DNA from: Erythrobacteraceae bacterium
Lineage (GTDB): Bacteria > Pseudomonadota > Alphaproteobacteria > Sphingomonadales > Sphingomonadaceae
Length of the DNA stretch: 64,000 bases
Assembly: GCA_024642525.1 (NCBI GenBank)
Contig: JAHEAX010000002.1
Coordinates: 62,001-126,000, forward strand
Direction: 5' to 3'
Shown piece by piece: positions 26,569-35,660 of this stretch (position 1 is its first letter; every line of letters begins with the position of its first letter). Below the pieces are notes generated by a model. It made no database searches and was not told where the DNA came from. It saw only the letters and a list, made by a program, of their open reading frames with translations. Made by a program: the position numbers and the translations under genes.

Positions 26569-26933
26569 TGATTACCCGGCTGAAAGCATTTGCAAAGCGG
26601 GTGAAGGCCGATCTTGCCGCCTTGTGGCTGGCATCGCGCGACAGGCGCACGCCGCTGCTCGTCAAAATCGTCGCGGGAGTAACCGTGGCCTATGCCCTGT
26701 CGCCAATTGATCTCATTCCAGACTTCATTCCTGTTATCGGCCTGCTGGATGACCTGTTGCTGGTTCCTGCAGGCATCTGGCTGGCCATTCGCCTCATTCC
26801 ACCAGCCTTGATGGATGAACTGAGGCGCGATGCACGGGCCATCCAGCCGGCCAAATCTGCCTGGGGTGCGGCCATTGTCGCGGCGGTTTGGCTGGCAGTG
26901 CTTGCTGCAATGGGCTGGCACCTGCTGGCGTGA
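26565..26933 (+). CDS. YkvA/DUF1232 small membrane protein
   Basis: A 122-residue protein with the DUF1232 block [21 protein letters not shown] (about 42-62; one hydrophobic hairpin) and a second hydrophobic helix at the C-terminus. Its function is unknown in general; the family is small and membrane-associated. Translation starts inside the uvrC stop region (two consecutive ATGs at 26565 and 26568), so it is coupled to uvrC. Confidence 0.85.
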   Translation: MMITRLKAFAKRVKADLAALWLASRDRRTPLLVKIVAGVTVAYALSPIDLIPDFIPVIGLLDDLLLVPAGIWLAIRLIPPALMDELRRDARAIQPAKSAWGAAIVAAVWLAVLAAMGWHLLA

Positions 26934-26946
26934 TTTTTCAGATATT

Positions 26947-26960
26947 TTGATGTAGATCAA
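26947..26960. promoter_or_regulatory. FNR/FixK-type box upstream of the universal stress protein
   Basis: TTGATGTAGATCAA is a perfect TTGAT-N4-ATCAA palindrome, the consensus for FNR/FixK (Crp-Fnr) regulators of low-oxygen response. It is centred about 100 bp before the ATG of the universal stress gene at 27054. A start site 41.5 bp from its centre, near 26995, would leave a leader of about 59 nt; the -10 region there (TAGGGT, 26983-26988) is a weak match. Confidence 0.75.
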
Positions 26961-27053
26961 AGCTGGCGGCCATCGGGGCCGCTAGGGTCGCAGCATTCTA
27001 GGAACAGCCTTGCCGGGCAAATGCTTGGCTGGCCACTCACCGGGAGAATGACG

Positions 27054-27869
27054 ATGCGGTCCATTTTGCTTCACATTTATCAGGATGACGGGCTCGAGGG
27101 CCGCCTTCAGGTGGCGCTGGACCTTGCGCGGCGCTTCGATGCGCATCTCACTTGCCTTCAGGCGGTAAATTACGAAGTGGCGATGCCGGGAGATTTCTAC
27201 GGCGCTGTGGTGGTTGAAATGCTGCCGCATCTTCGCGAACAGGCAGCAAAACTGCGCGAAAAGCTGGAGCAGCGGCTGGAGCATGAGGATGTCCGCTGGG
27301 ACTGGGTGGAGGAAACGGGCCTGATGGACACGCGCCTGTTGACCCATTCGGCATTAAGCGATCTCGTAATCCTGGGTGCCGATGCGCCCGGCCGCAGGGA
27401 AGGCAGCCCATCCTACCTCGTCGGCACGCTATCCATCCATGGCCGCACCCCGATGCTGGTGGTGCCCGACCACATCAAGAGCTTCGATTGCGACAAGGAA
27501 GCCTTTGTCTGCTGGGACGGTTCGGCAGAAGCATCCAACGCCTTGCGGGCTGCGGTCCCCATGCTGCAGCAAGCACGCCATGTGTGCCTGGCAACGGTCG
27601 CAGAAAACAAGTCCTACGATGGCGCGGACCTGCCCGCCACGCAGGGGGCGGAATATCTTTCGCGCCACGGCATTGAATGCGAAATGGTGGAATTGCCGTT
27701 CGAAAACAGGCCCATTGCCGAAACGCTGCTGTCAGCCGCCTTGTCACGCAAGTCGGGCTATATCGTGATGGGCGCATATGGCCGGCCGCGTATGCTGGAA
27801 GGTGTTTTCGGCGGTGTAACCCGCAAGCTTTTGAGCGGACCGGAACTGCCGCTGTTTGTTGCGCACTGA
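27054..27869 (+). CDS. tandem-domain universal stress protein (UspA family)
   Basis: About 271 residues with two Usp folds. The first (MRSILLHIYQDDG... to about 145) has a weaker nucleotide site. The second ends GAYGRPRMLEGVFGGVTRKLL, close to the ATP-binding GxxGx9GS/T-type motif. Such tandem Usps of alphaproteobacteria are often induced under oxygen limitation. A perfect FNR/FixK box upstream supports this here. Start chosen at the ATG at 27054, eight bases after a GGGAG sequence; the ATG at 27048 is too close to that site. Confidence 0.88.
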   Translation: MRSILLHIYQDDGLEGRLQVALDLARRFDAHLTCLQAVNYEVAMPGDFYGAVVVEMLPHLREQAAKLREKLEQRLEHEDVRWDWVEETGLMDTRLLTHSALSDLVILGADAPGRREGSPSYLVGTLSIHGRTPMLVVPDHIKSFDCDKEAFVCWDGSAEASNALRAAVPMLQQARHVCLATVAENKSYDGADLPATQGAEYLSRHGIECEMVELPFENRPIAETLLSAALSRKSGYIVMGAYGRPRMLEGVFGGVTRKLLSGPELPLFVAH

Positions 27870-27876
27870 CCAGACC

Positions 27877-27932
27877 TGACTGGGCGGTGCCAGTCACAAC
27901 AAATGCCGCCGGGGCCAGCAATGGTCCCGGCG
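27877..27932. terminator. two stem-loops between convergent genes
   Basis: The 67-bp gap between the stress protein and tesB contains TGACTGG-6-CCAGTCA (27877-27896, 7 bp) and a 10-bp stem with one G-U pair (27907-27916 with 27923-27932, 6-nt loop). Neither has a strong T run, so termination efficiency is uncertain, but the convergent context favours a shared bidirectional terminator. Confidence 0.5.
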
Positions 27933-27936
27933 ATGA

Positions 27937-28833
27937 TCAGTCGGTCCGGCGCTGGCGTATCATGCCTTCCTGCGCCACGCTCGCCACCAATGTCCCGTCG
28001 CGTGAATAAATGCTGCCACGGTTGAAGCCGCGCCCGCCGCCGCTCCACGGGCTGTCTGTTACATAAAGCAGCCAGTCATCGGCGCGTGCAGGCGTGTGGA
28101 ACCAGATTGTATGGTCGAGGCTGGCACCGATGAGTTCACCGCGCATCCAGCTGAGGCCATGGGGCAGGGCGCTGGTGCCCAGCAGCGTGTAATCGCTGGC
28201 ATAGGCGATGATGGCGCGGTGAATATCAGGATTATCAGGCAATGGTGCAGCCGTGCGGAACCAGCTGTGCGCGCGTGGCGGCTTCGGTTCGCTGTTCATC
28301 CAGTGCAGACTGTCAATCGTGCGGACTTCGACGGGCCTTGGGCGCAACATCAGCCTGCGCTGTGTTTCGGACAGGTCAGGCATGGCATCTGCAAATTTCT
28401 GGCGCAGCACCATGTCAGACTTGAGGTCTTCCGGCATGGCGACATCGGGCATGACGCAATCCTGATGGGCAAGCCCGTCTTCCGGCTTCTGGAAACTGGC
28501 CGTGAGGTTCAGGATTGGCGTACCATCCTGCGCGGCCACCACCCGCCGGTTGGCAAAACTGCGTCCGTCAAAATCCCGCGCAATCGTATAGTCGATCGCC
28601 GGGCCTTCTTTCCCGCCGCGAAGGAAATAGGCGTGCAGCGAATGGGCCACCATGCCTTCGGGCGCGGCCAGTTGTGCAGATTGCAGGGCCTGGGCAATGA
28701 CTTGACCGCCAAAGACACGGCCAACGCCGCCTTTTTGCGGAAGGCCAACGAAATGGTCGGGCCCGTCTTGCTTGACAGTCAACAGGCGGACCAGTCCGGC
28801 AACGAGTTTTTCAGGCGTAGGCGTTTCACTCAT
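27937..28833 (-). CDS. tesB: acyl-CoA thioesterase II
   Basis: TesB hydrolyses medium- and long-chain acyl-CoA to free fatty acid and CoA. The 298-residue protein is a double hotdog: GRVFGGQVIAQALQSAQ and HSLHAYFLRGGKEGPAIDY in the first half, SLDHTIWFHTPARADDWLLY and GRGFNRGSIYSRDGTLVAS in the second, with the expected Asp/Gln/Thr-type active-site region. The ATG at 28833 (MSETPTPEKL) fits the family; the frame upstream is not TesB-like. Downstream of it lie the convergent hairpins and the stress gene. Confidence 0.94.
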   Translation of the reverse strand: MSETPTPEKLVAGLVRLLTVKQDGPDHFVGLPQKGGVGRVFGGQVIAQALQSAQLAAPEGMVAHSLHAYFLRGGKEGPAIDYTIARDFDGRSFANRRVVAAQDGTPILNLTASFQKPEDGLAHQDCVMPDVAMPEDLKSDMVLRQKFADAMPDLSETQRRLMLRPRPVEVRTIDSLHWMNSEPKPPRAHSWFRTAAPLPDNPDIHRAIIAYASDYTLLGTSALPHGLSWMRGELIGASLDHTIWFHTPARADDWLLYVTDSPWSGGGRGFNRGSIYSRDGTLVASVAQEGMIRQRRTD

Positions 28834-28864
28834 CAACCCGCTTTGCGGACGGAATCGGGCTACG

Positions 28865-29746
28865 TCAACGCGTGATGGACAGCTTCCTGCAGATACGGAA
28901 GGCGAGAGATTTGGCCCGATTGGACGCAGGCCAGCGGCAGGGCGGGGCAGGTGCAAACCCGCATCGGCGCATCAGCCGGTTGAACCCGCGAGCGTCGGCC
29001 TCGGCAAAGCTCCAGTCGCTGCGCCATGTGATGGAAAGCGAGATGGAGCTCGCAGGCCCGTTCTCGACAAAATGCGGTGCCATGACAGGCACATAAACGG
29101 CCTGCCCGGGGTTTAGGGCAAATCGTTTGCCGCCTTCCATCAACCCATCATGCCACGGCAGCTCGCGCGCGCCGCCCGAATGGTAGGTTTCATGAACCGT
29201 ATCAGGTGCATAGCGCGCATCGCCGGCAGGAAACTGGGTCATCACTTTAGTGCCGGAAAGCTGCATCAGAATATTATGCTCAGGGTCAAAATGATAAGGC
29301 GTGACAGCGTTGGGGCTTGATATGAAAACGAAGCCCTGTGGGCGCAGCATCTCACCTGTTGCGGCCTCTATTTCCGGTCTGAGTTCACCAAGAAGGCCAA
29401 GTAGCAGGTCTTCATAATGCGGGACCTGTTCAATGTTTTTCAGCACCGCCCAGCTGTTGCTGGTGGCGATGTGACGGATGGTCTGGTCGATCGGAAGGCC
29501 GTTACCGCCCGGTTTGCCATCAACGCCAATGGGTAGATCGCCGCGATTATATTCAATCGCACTTTCCGGCAGGCGGGTTGCAAGGCTTGCCAGTGCGTCC
29601 AATGTCAAAAGCGGGTGATCCGCCAGATTATGGCCTAGCAAGTGCGGCGTTTCGGGATAGGCCGCAGCAAAGCTGCTGCGCGATTTGCCATCGAAAATTT
29701 GCAGCTGCGCCGCAGGTTCAAGGGGCGGTATGGTGTGAATGCCCAT
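28865..29746 (-). CDS. JmjC/cupin-like protein
   Basis: A 293-residue protein with a cupin-8/JmjC-like core: TPYHFDPEHNILMQLSGTK gives an HxD-type metal motif near residue 175, and AVYVPVMAPHFVENG the second His. These fit an Fe(II)/2-oxoglutarate oxygenase-like hydroxylase. The protein starts three bases after the stop of the FemAB-like gene (TAGTCATG), so the two are one unit. Similar pairs of a JmjC-type protein and a GNAT/FemAB-like protein are, as far as I recall, found in other sphingomonads. The substrate is unknown. Confidence 0.75.
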   Translation of the reverse strand: MGIHTIPPLEPAAQLQIFDGKSRSSFAAAYPETPHLLGHNLADHPLLTLDALASLATRLPESAIEYNRGDLPIGVDGKPGGNGLPIDQTIRHIATSNSWAVLKNIEQVPHYEDLLLGLLGELRPEIEAATGEMLRPQGFVFISSPNAVTPYHFDPEHNILMQLSGTKVMTQFPAGDARYAPDTVHETYHSGGARELPWHDGLMEGGKRFALNPGQAVYVPVMAPHFVENGPASSISLSITWRSDWSFAEADARGFNRLMRRCGFAPAPPCRWPASNRAKSLAFRICRKLSITR

Positions 29747-29748
29747 GA

Positions 29749-30918
29749 CTAAGCCCTTTGTGCCATGCGCGTGGTTTCTGCGCGCAGGATCTGTTGGCAC
29801 AGTGATTTGCGTAAAGCCCCGCCAATGCCGACATTGACCCGAATGATGCCCCGTCTTTCACGCCAGATCCGGTCAATCATGGGATGGCCCGCTGCAGCGC
29901 AGCTATCACTCCAGCTGATTTCCTTGCGGCCTAGCAGGGCCAGATTTTCCCGCTGAAGCAATACGCCGGGTGAAAATCGGGCGTAGGCTTCGTCAAAGGC
30001 GGTTTTGTAGGAAAAGCTGCCGGGAGCAGCGAGGAAGTTGACCTGCATCGCGATGGGCTTTGCATCCAGCGAAAGGGAAATCCGCTCGACCCGCCCGCGC
30101 GCAGCGCCGCCATGCAGGCTGGTGCGAAACATGGCGGCCGTTGCCGGGGCCGAGGACAGCGATGATCCCTCGCGGCCTTTCCAACCGCTATGTTCCAGTT
30201 GCAGAAAATCTGCACACCATTGATCGATGCGGTAATCGTCGCAATAGCGGTGAAAACGCAACGTCCCGCTTTCTGAAAGGCGCTTGTGCTGGCGGCGCAG
30301 TTCCTTGCGTTTCCTTGCAGGCACGGACGCTTCGAAATAGTCCTCTGGGGCTTGGCCCGATTGCAGCATTGCGCGTTCTTCGCGGTGAACCACGGCAAAG
30401 GGACGTCGCTGTTCGCGGGCCAGGCTCTCCAGCGTTTTGGCGAGCGTGCCACCTTCAGGAAGGTGGGAAAGGTGCAGGAACAGAGCCTTGGCGGCCTTGC
30501 TGTCGAAGCTGGCTAGCAGTGCTGCCCAGAACCGGTGTTCAGCGCCATTTGCCACCAGCGGGACACCGCAAAAGGCATTGTGATGCAGCCAGTTCTGCCA
30601 GTGGGGCAGGGGATATCGGTAATATCGGGCGGGGCGCGAAATAGGCATCAGCCCCGCCAGCCTGCCATTTTCGCGGTAAATCATCAGCTGGACACGGCTT
30701 TCACGGTCCAGGTTGGCAAGAGCAGGCAGAAGCGACCAGCTTTCGAGAAAGGAATTCGGCTCGCTCGCCATCAATGCCAGAGCATCCCATTCGGCAATGG
30801 CCGCGGGAGACGCAAATTCGCGCCAGTCGAGCACCGACAGGCCGTCTGCCATGGCAGAAGGATCAGGCGTATGAAGCCACGCCCGGCCATCTTCAATTTC
30901 GAGAGGCCGGCTTGCCAC
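29749..30918 (-). CDS. FemAB/GNAT-like N-acyltransferase
   Basis: A 389-residue protein of the FemAB-like (BioF2-like) GNAT superfamily. The N-terminal half carries a hydrophobic core with RESRVQLMIYRENGRLAGLMP. The C-terminal half has RKRKELRRQHKRLSE and FLQLEHSGWKGREGSS followed by SYKTAFDEAYARFSPGVLLQ, the acyl-CoA or aminoacyl-binding region. Such proteins transfer acyl groups onto amino groups of peptides, sugars or lipids. It is the first gene of a two-gene unit with the JmjC/cupin-like protein. The acceptor is unknown. Confidence 0.78.
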   Translation of the reverse strand: MASRPLEIEDGRAWLHTPDPSAMADGLSVLDWREFASPAAIAEWDALALMASEPNSFLESWSLLPALANLDRESRVQLMIYRENGRLAGLMPISRPARYYRYPLPHWQNWLHHNAFCGVPLVANGAEHRFWAALLASFDSKAAKALFLHLSHLPEGGTLAKTLESLAREQRRPFAVVHREERAMLQSGQAPEDYFEASVPARKRKELRRQHKRLSESGTLRFHRYCDDYRIDQWCADFLQLEHSGWKGREGSSLSSAPATAAMFRTSLHGGAARGRVERISLSLDAKPIAMQVNFLAAPGSFSYKTAFDEAYARFSPGVLLQRENLALLGRKEISWSDSCAAAGHPMIDRIWRERRGIIRVNVGIGGALRKSLCQQILRAETTRMAQRA

Positions 30919-31012
30919 CCGTTAACCCCTGTCTCCTGCGGCAATGCGCGCCGCCGGACTGCTCTTAGCAGCGGGGTGCTGATGAAGAATTAATGCTGCG
31001 GGACCAGAAAGT

Positions 31013-31047
31013 GGAAGGGCGCGAACACCTTGGTGCCGCGCCCTTCC
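31013..31047 (-). terminator. stem-loop after the S9 peptidase gene
   Basis: A perfect 11-bp inverted repeat (31013-31023 with 31037-31047) with a short inner CACC/GGTG pairing lies 22 nt beyond the S9 stop. On the minus strand it is followed by ACTTTC only, so it is a weak intrinsic terminator at best. The remaining bases of the 151-bp gap hold nothing else I can name. Confidence 0.55.
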
Positions 31048-31069
31048 GGATTACCATTTCAGGCGGGGG

Positions 31070-33178
31070 TCACAGCCCGGCAATCTCCAGCCGCTGGGCC
31101 ATGGATTTGGCCGCTGGGTCGAGCGGCGGCTTTTTGGCGAAGTCGCTGTCGCTCTGGATGTAGGCAGGGTTGTGCTTTGCCAGCCAGGCCGTTGTTCCGC
31201 CCAGCCATTCCAGCCGTTCTTCCTTGGTGAAATAGACACCATAATGGCCGTTCTTTGGCTGTTCGAGATAGGCGAAATCAACCCCTTCGCGCTTGCCTGC
31301 GCCTTTGAGCGCGCCGCGCAGGATGCGCGCCTGTTCGATCGGCACACGCGGATCGCGTACGCCATGAACAATCAGGATTGGCGCCCAGGTGCCAGACGCA
31401 TTGCGGGCCGGGCTGACATCCACGATCGAGCCTGCCCCTTCGGCGAGATAATTGGCACCAAAGCTGCCGAGGTAATTCTGGTCATAGGATTTCATCTTGG
31501 GCAAGTCATAAACGCCTGCGCCCGCGATGGTGCATTTCCACCGCTGCGGATCGCGCTGGGCCGCACGGGCAGAGGCATATCCGCCATAGGACCAACCCAT
31601 CATGCAGGCCCTGTTCGGGTCCACTTTGCCCTGAGCGGCAAGGTAATCCACCACGTCGTTGAGATCGTCCTGCATCCGCGTGCCGAAACCGTCCTTGCGG
31701 CCAGATTTCACGAATTCCGTGCCATAGCCGCCTGAACCACGATAGTTTGGCTGCACGACGATATAGCCCTGTTCGGCAATGGACTGCGCCCACTGGTCGT
31801 ATGACGCATAATCGCGCACACCATACGGACCGCCGTGTGTGAGCACCACGACAGGCAATTTCTTCTGGCCAGCGCGCAGCCGAGGGCGAGTCACGATGGC
31901 TTCGATTTCGATACCGTCGCTGGCTTTGTACCTGATGGCTTCGACGGGGTTGAGCCCGCCGTCCTTTACCGCGCCGTTTTCATAACCGACCAGCGACATG
32001 GACCCTGATGTGACATCGTAAAGGTAATACGCGTCCATCTGGTTGGGGCGTGACAGGGCGACGATCATCTTGTCGTCACCCTTATTGGTGCTGACGATAC
32101 GCGCATTGGCTTCGCCAAACTCTTCTTCGAAGAAGCTCGAAATCTGGGCGAACTTGGGGTCAGTCCATTTGCGGCGGCCACGATCAGTCGCGAAGGTAAA
32201 GCCGAGTATGCCGTTTTCATCCTCGTTCGGGATGACAGAGCCCACATCGTAACCATCGACCGAAAACAGCTTCTCGCCAATGTTCATTGTTGCCAGATTG
32301 GCCTTGTAGATGGCGTTGAAACCTTCGTGATTGCTGGAAACTATTGCCATGTCCGGTTCATCGAGGAAAACGATGGGACGGATGCCTTCACCGGTGAAAT
32401 TCTCGTCCTTCACCTTTTGCACGGTGCGGAAATTTTCGCTGGCGTTGGAACGGTAGAGATAGCGTTCCTCGCCGCTGTCACGGTCGCTGCCATATCCCAT
32501 GCGCACCACGCCCTTGCCATCGGCAAACCAGCTGTCGACAACGGGGTTGGTCCGCTGCACAAGTTCCGTCACGCGGCCCGTTTCCAGATCAACCCATTCC
32601 ACCTGATATTTGAACGCGCGTTCGGTGTTCCCGTCATTCACCTGGCGGGCCAGCAGGATGCGGTTGTTGGCATCGTCGATATCCAGCAGGCTGGCAGCAT
32701 CGACGGTGGCATCGCGCCATGCCATCGGCGTGGTTGTGCCGGTTGCCAGATGATAGGATGCAAGGCGGCGGATGGTGACACGCTGGCCGTAGGCATTCTG
32801 GATGGAATTGAGCGTCATCAGAATATAGTCATTACCCGCCCATTCATATCCGGCCAGAGAGCGGTCACCTGTATCCTTCAGCGTTTCAGCCGTGGCGAAC
32901 ACCTTGGGCGTGCCGCCATTTACCAGATCGAGAATGGCGTAAACGAAGCTGTTGCCAGCACCCAGCGTGGCAATCGCCTTGGTGCCATCAGGCGAAAGAA
33001 CCAACCGGCCTAGCGTGGGAAGGGACGCAAGCGTGTCGAGCGACACCTTTTCCTTCATCTCTGCGCCCGGCGTGGTTTGGGCAGCAGCCGTTCCGGGGAC
33101 TGCAACAAGCGCGGCTGCCGAAACCGACAGTGCCAGCGCGCTGGCTGCCTGCCGCATCATTCCGCTTCCAAATTTCAT
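31070..33178 (-). CDS. exported S9-family prolyl oligopeptidase-like serine peptidase
   Basis: About 702 residues with a signal peptide (MKFGSGMMRQAASALALS..., cleaved near AAAQT). The N-terminal two thirds form a WD/beta-propeller-like region. The C-terminal alpha/beta-hydrolase domain has VVLTHGGPYG, the nucleophile GWSYGGYAS, and VHGVRDPRVPIEQA with the Asp; the final His lies in EQPKNGHYG. This arrangement matches acylaminoacyl/dipeptidyl peptidases of the S9C type. It is likely periplasmic and takes part in peptide utilisation. The ATG at 33178 is chosen for the signal peptide and the GGAG eight bases upstream. Confidence 0.9.
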   Translation of the reverse strand: MKFGSGMMRQAASALALSVSAAALVAVPGTAAAQTTPGAEMKEKVSLDTLASLPTLGRLVLSPDGTKAIATLGAGNSFVYAILDLVNGGTPKVFATAETLKDTGDRSLAGYEWAGNDYILMTLNSIQNAYGQRVTIRRLASYHLATGTTTPMAWRDATVDAASLLDIDDANNRILLARQVNDGNTERAFKYQVEWVDLETGRVTELVQRTNPVVDSWFADGKGVVRMGYGSDRDSGEERYLYRSNASENFRTVQKVKDENFTGEGIRPIVFLDEPDMAIVSSNHEGFNAIYKANLATMNIGEKLFSVDGYDVGSVIPNEDENGILGFTFATDRGRRKWTDPKFAQISSFFEEEFGEANARIVSTNKGDDKMIVALSRPNQMDAYYLYDVTSGSMSLVGYENGAVKDGGLNPVEAIRYKASDGIEIEAIVTRPRLRAGQKKLPVVVLTHGGPYGVRDYASYDQWAQSIAEQGYIVVQPNYRGSGGYGTEFVKSGRKDGFGTRMQDDLNDVVDYLAAQGKVDPNRACMMGWSYGGYASARAAQRDPQRWKCTIAGAGVYDLPKMKSYDQNYLGSFGANYLAEGAGSIVDVSPARNASGTWAPILIVHGVRDPRVPIEQARILRGALKGAGKREGVDFAYLEQPKNGHYGVYFTKEERLEWLGGTTAWLAKHNPAYIQSDSDFAKKPPLDPAAKSMAQRLEIAGL

Positions 33179-33360
33179 CGTCAATTCTCCAGTCCCGATC
33201 AATATGTCTGTCATATCCGGCCCTGCACGCCTGCAAGAGGCGGTTGTTTCTGGAGGATGGTCTGCAAAAAAGACGCGTGCAGTTGCGGCTTGCAATCCCC
33301 ATCACCCCCACAGGACCGGGAAAGTCATGAAAAATAAAGCAATCACCTGAACCGTCAATG

Positions 33361-33392
33361 AAAAACCCCGCCCGGATTGCTCCGGGCGGGGT
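33361..33392 (-). terminator. rho-independent terminator of hppA
   Basis: A 12-bp perfect stem (33365-33376 with 33381-33392) with a TTGC loop is followed on the minus strand by TTTTT (33365-33361, the first T being the last stem base). It lies 28 nt after the hppA stop and is the strongest intrinsic terminator in the window. Confidence 0.93.
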
Positions 33393-33420
33393 CTATGACC
33401 ATAAGGCCAGTTTGGCTGGG

Positions 33421-35529
33421 TCAGCCTGCAGCCAGAGCAGCCAGCAAGAGCAAGGCCACGATGTTGGTGATCTTGATCATCGGGTTGACGGCAGGGCCGG
33501 CTGTATCCTTGTAAGGATCGCCAACCGTATCGCCGGTTACCGCGGCCTTGTGGGCTTCGGAACCCTTGCCGCCATGGTTGCCATCTTCGATGTATTTCTT
33601 GGCATTGTCCCATGCGCCGCCACCTGCGGTCATGGAAAGTGCCACGAAGATACCCGAGACGATAACACCCAGCAGCAATGCGCCCAATGCGGCAAAGCCA
33701 TTGGCCTGGCCTGCAACCGCAGTGATCACGAAGTAAACCACGATAGGCGCCAGAACCGGCAGCATCGATGGAATGATCATTTCCTTGATCGCCGCCTTGG
33801 TCACAAGGTCGACTGTGCGGGCATAATTGGGACGTGATGTGCCAGCCATGATGCCTGGATCGGCAGCAAACTGAGCACGGACGTCCTTCACCACGTCACC
33901 GGCGGCGCGGCCAACTGCGGTCATGCCCATCGCACCGAACAGGTACGGGAGCAGGGCACCGAGCAGCAGGCCAACGATCACATAGGGGTTTTCCAGGCTG
34001 AAGCTGACTTGCAGATCAGGGAAAAACTCCTTGAGGTCGGCGGTGTAGGCACTGAACAGCACCAGCGCGGCAAGCCCTGCCGAACCGATGGCATAGCCCT
34101 TGGTCACAGCCTTGGTGGTGTTGCCAACAGCATCGAGAGCGTCTGTCTTTTCGCGAACGCTTTCGTCCAGTTCGGCCATTTCGGCGATGCCGCCGGCATT
34201 GTCCGTAACCGGGCCATAGGCATCAAGTGCGACAACCATACCGGCCAGCGCCAGCATGGATGTTGCCGCAAAGGCAATGCCCATAAGCCCTGCCAGCTGG
34301 TATGTGACGATGATGCCGACAACGATAACCAGCGTTGGCAACGCCGTGGATTCAAGGCTGATAGCCAGGCCCTGGATCACATTGGTGCCGTGGCCTGTTT
34401 CCGACGATTTGGCGATGGAACGCACCGGACGATACTGGGTGCCGGTGTAATATTCCGTAATCCAGATAATCAGGCCGGTTACAGCCAGGCCAACCATCAT
34501 GGACCAGAACAGGCTCATGCCGGTGAAGGTCTGTTCGCCCACTGTGTAGGACTGGCCCATGCCCACGGCATAGTCCGTTGCCCAGTAGATGGCCGGAATG
34601 GACAGCACGGCCGTGGTGATGAAACCCTTGTAAAGGGCGCCCATGATGTTGTTCGATTTGCCGAGGCGCACCATGTACGTGCCGATGATGGAAGTGACGA
34701 TGCAGACACCGCCAACCAGCAAGGGCAGGCTCATCAGCGCAGTCAGTTCTGCACTGGCAAGGCCGGTGAAGAGCAGGGCGGTGAGAACCATTGTCGCACC
34801 CACAGTGACGACATAGGTTTCGAAAAGGTCGGCAGCCATGCCGGCGCAGTCGCCCACATTGTCACCCACGTTATCGGCGATGGTTGCAGGGTTGCGTGGA
34901 TCATCCTCGGGGATGCCTGCCTCGACCTTGCCGACGAGATCGGCGCCAACGTCGGCCGCCTTGGTGAAGATACCGCCGCCAAGACGAGCGAAGATGGAAA
35001 TCAGCGAAGCACCGAAGGCAAGGCCGACCAGCGCATCAATGATTTCGCGCTTTTCTGCCAGCACTGTCAGGTCCAGACCCATCGGGCCGGTCAGGACATG
35101 GAAGAACACGGCGATTGCCAGCAGGGCCAGACCAGCCACGAGAAGGCCGGTAACCGCGCCAGCACGGAACGCGACTGTGAGGCCTTCCTGCAAACCGGAT
35201 TGCGCAGCAGCTGCCGTGCGGACGTTGGAACGGACCGAGATGTTCATCCCGATAAAGCCTGCAACACCTGACAGGATGGAACCTGCCACAAATCCGGCGG
35301 CCGAAATTGGGCCAAGGAAGATGAATACGATGATTGCAACAACCACGCCGACCATGGCGATGGTGGTATATTGGCGTTTCAGATAGGCTTGTGCGCCTTC
35401 CTGGATGGCGCCTGCAATTTCCTGCATCCTGGCGTTGCCGGCACCAGCGCCGAGCACTTGGCGACTGGTGACGATGCCGTACACTACGGCGAGCAGTCCC
35501 AGCCCGATTGAAATTAGAACAAGGTTCAC
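33421..35529 (-). CDS. hppA: membrane-bound H+-translocating pyrophosphatase (K+-independent type)
   Basis: A 702-residue integral membrane pyrophosphatase of about 16 helices that uses PPi hydrolysis to pump cations. Signature blocks are [40 protein letters not shown] and the pair of [13 protein letters not shown] and [15 protein letters not shown]. The [16 protein letters not shown] segment has Lys where K+-dependent enzymes have Ala, so it should be a K+-independent proton pump; this follows family rules. The GTG start at 35529 is supported by GGGGAGGA seven to ten bases upstream. It lies alone downstream of thiL, which is 131 nt away. Confidence 0.95.
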   Translation of the reverse strand: MNLVLISIGLGLLAVVYGIVTSRQVLGAGAGNARMQEIAGAIQEGAQAYLKRQYTTIAMVGVVVAIIVFIFLGPISAAGFVAGSILSGVAGFIGMNISVRSNVRTAAAAQSGLQEGLTVAFRAGAVTGLLVAGLALLAIAVFFHVLTGPMGLDLTVLAEKREIIDALVGLAFGASLISIFARLGGGIFTKAADVGADLVGKVEAGIPEDDPRNPATIADNVGDNVGDCAGMAADLFETYVVTVGATMVLTALLFTGLASAELTALMSLPLLVGGVCIVTSIIGTYMVRLGKSNNIMGALYKGFITTAVLSIPAIYWATDYAVGMGQSYTVGEQTFTGMSLFWSMMVGLAVTGLIIWITEYYTGTQYRPVRSIAKSSETGHGTNVIQGLAISLESTALPTLVIVVGIIVTYQLAGLMGIAFAATSMLALAGMVVALDAYGPVTDNAGGIAEMAELDESVREKTDALDAVGNTTKAVTKGYAIGSAGLAALVLFSAYTADLKEFFPDLQVSFSLENPYVIVGLLLGALLPYLFGAMGMTAVGRAAGDVVKDVRAQFAADPGIMAGTSRPNYARTVDLVTKAAIKEMIIPSMLPVLAPIVVYFVITAVAGQANGFAALGALLLGVIVSGIFVALSMTAGGGAWDNAKKYIEDGNHGGKGSEAHKAAVTGDTVGDPYKDTAGPAVNPMIKITNIVALLLLAALAAG

Positions 35530-35660
35530 GCAAATCCTCCCCTGCGGATATAGGAACCGGCCTGCTTGTGCAGGTCCGGTGTGCGCGGGAAACTATACGT
35601 GGGGAGGGAAAGCGCAAGCCCTTATGGCGAGGACATCCCCCGCCCAGATTCGCAGCGCGT

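Noticed and set aside
31013-31047. Strong rho-independent terminator after the S9 gene
   Set aside because: The stem is excellent, but on the minus strand only three consecutive T follow, so it is kept as a weak terminator/stem-loop only.
34009-35271. A 420-codon open frame antisense to hppA
   Set aside because: It mirrors the codon pattern of the well-identified pyrophosphatase and has His/Gly/Asp-rich composition with no motif.
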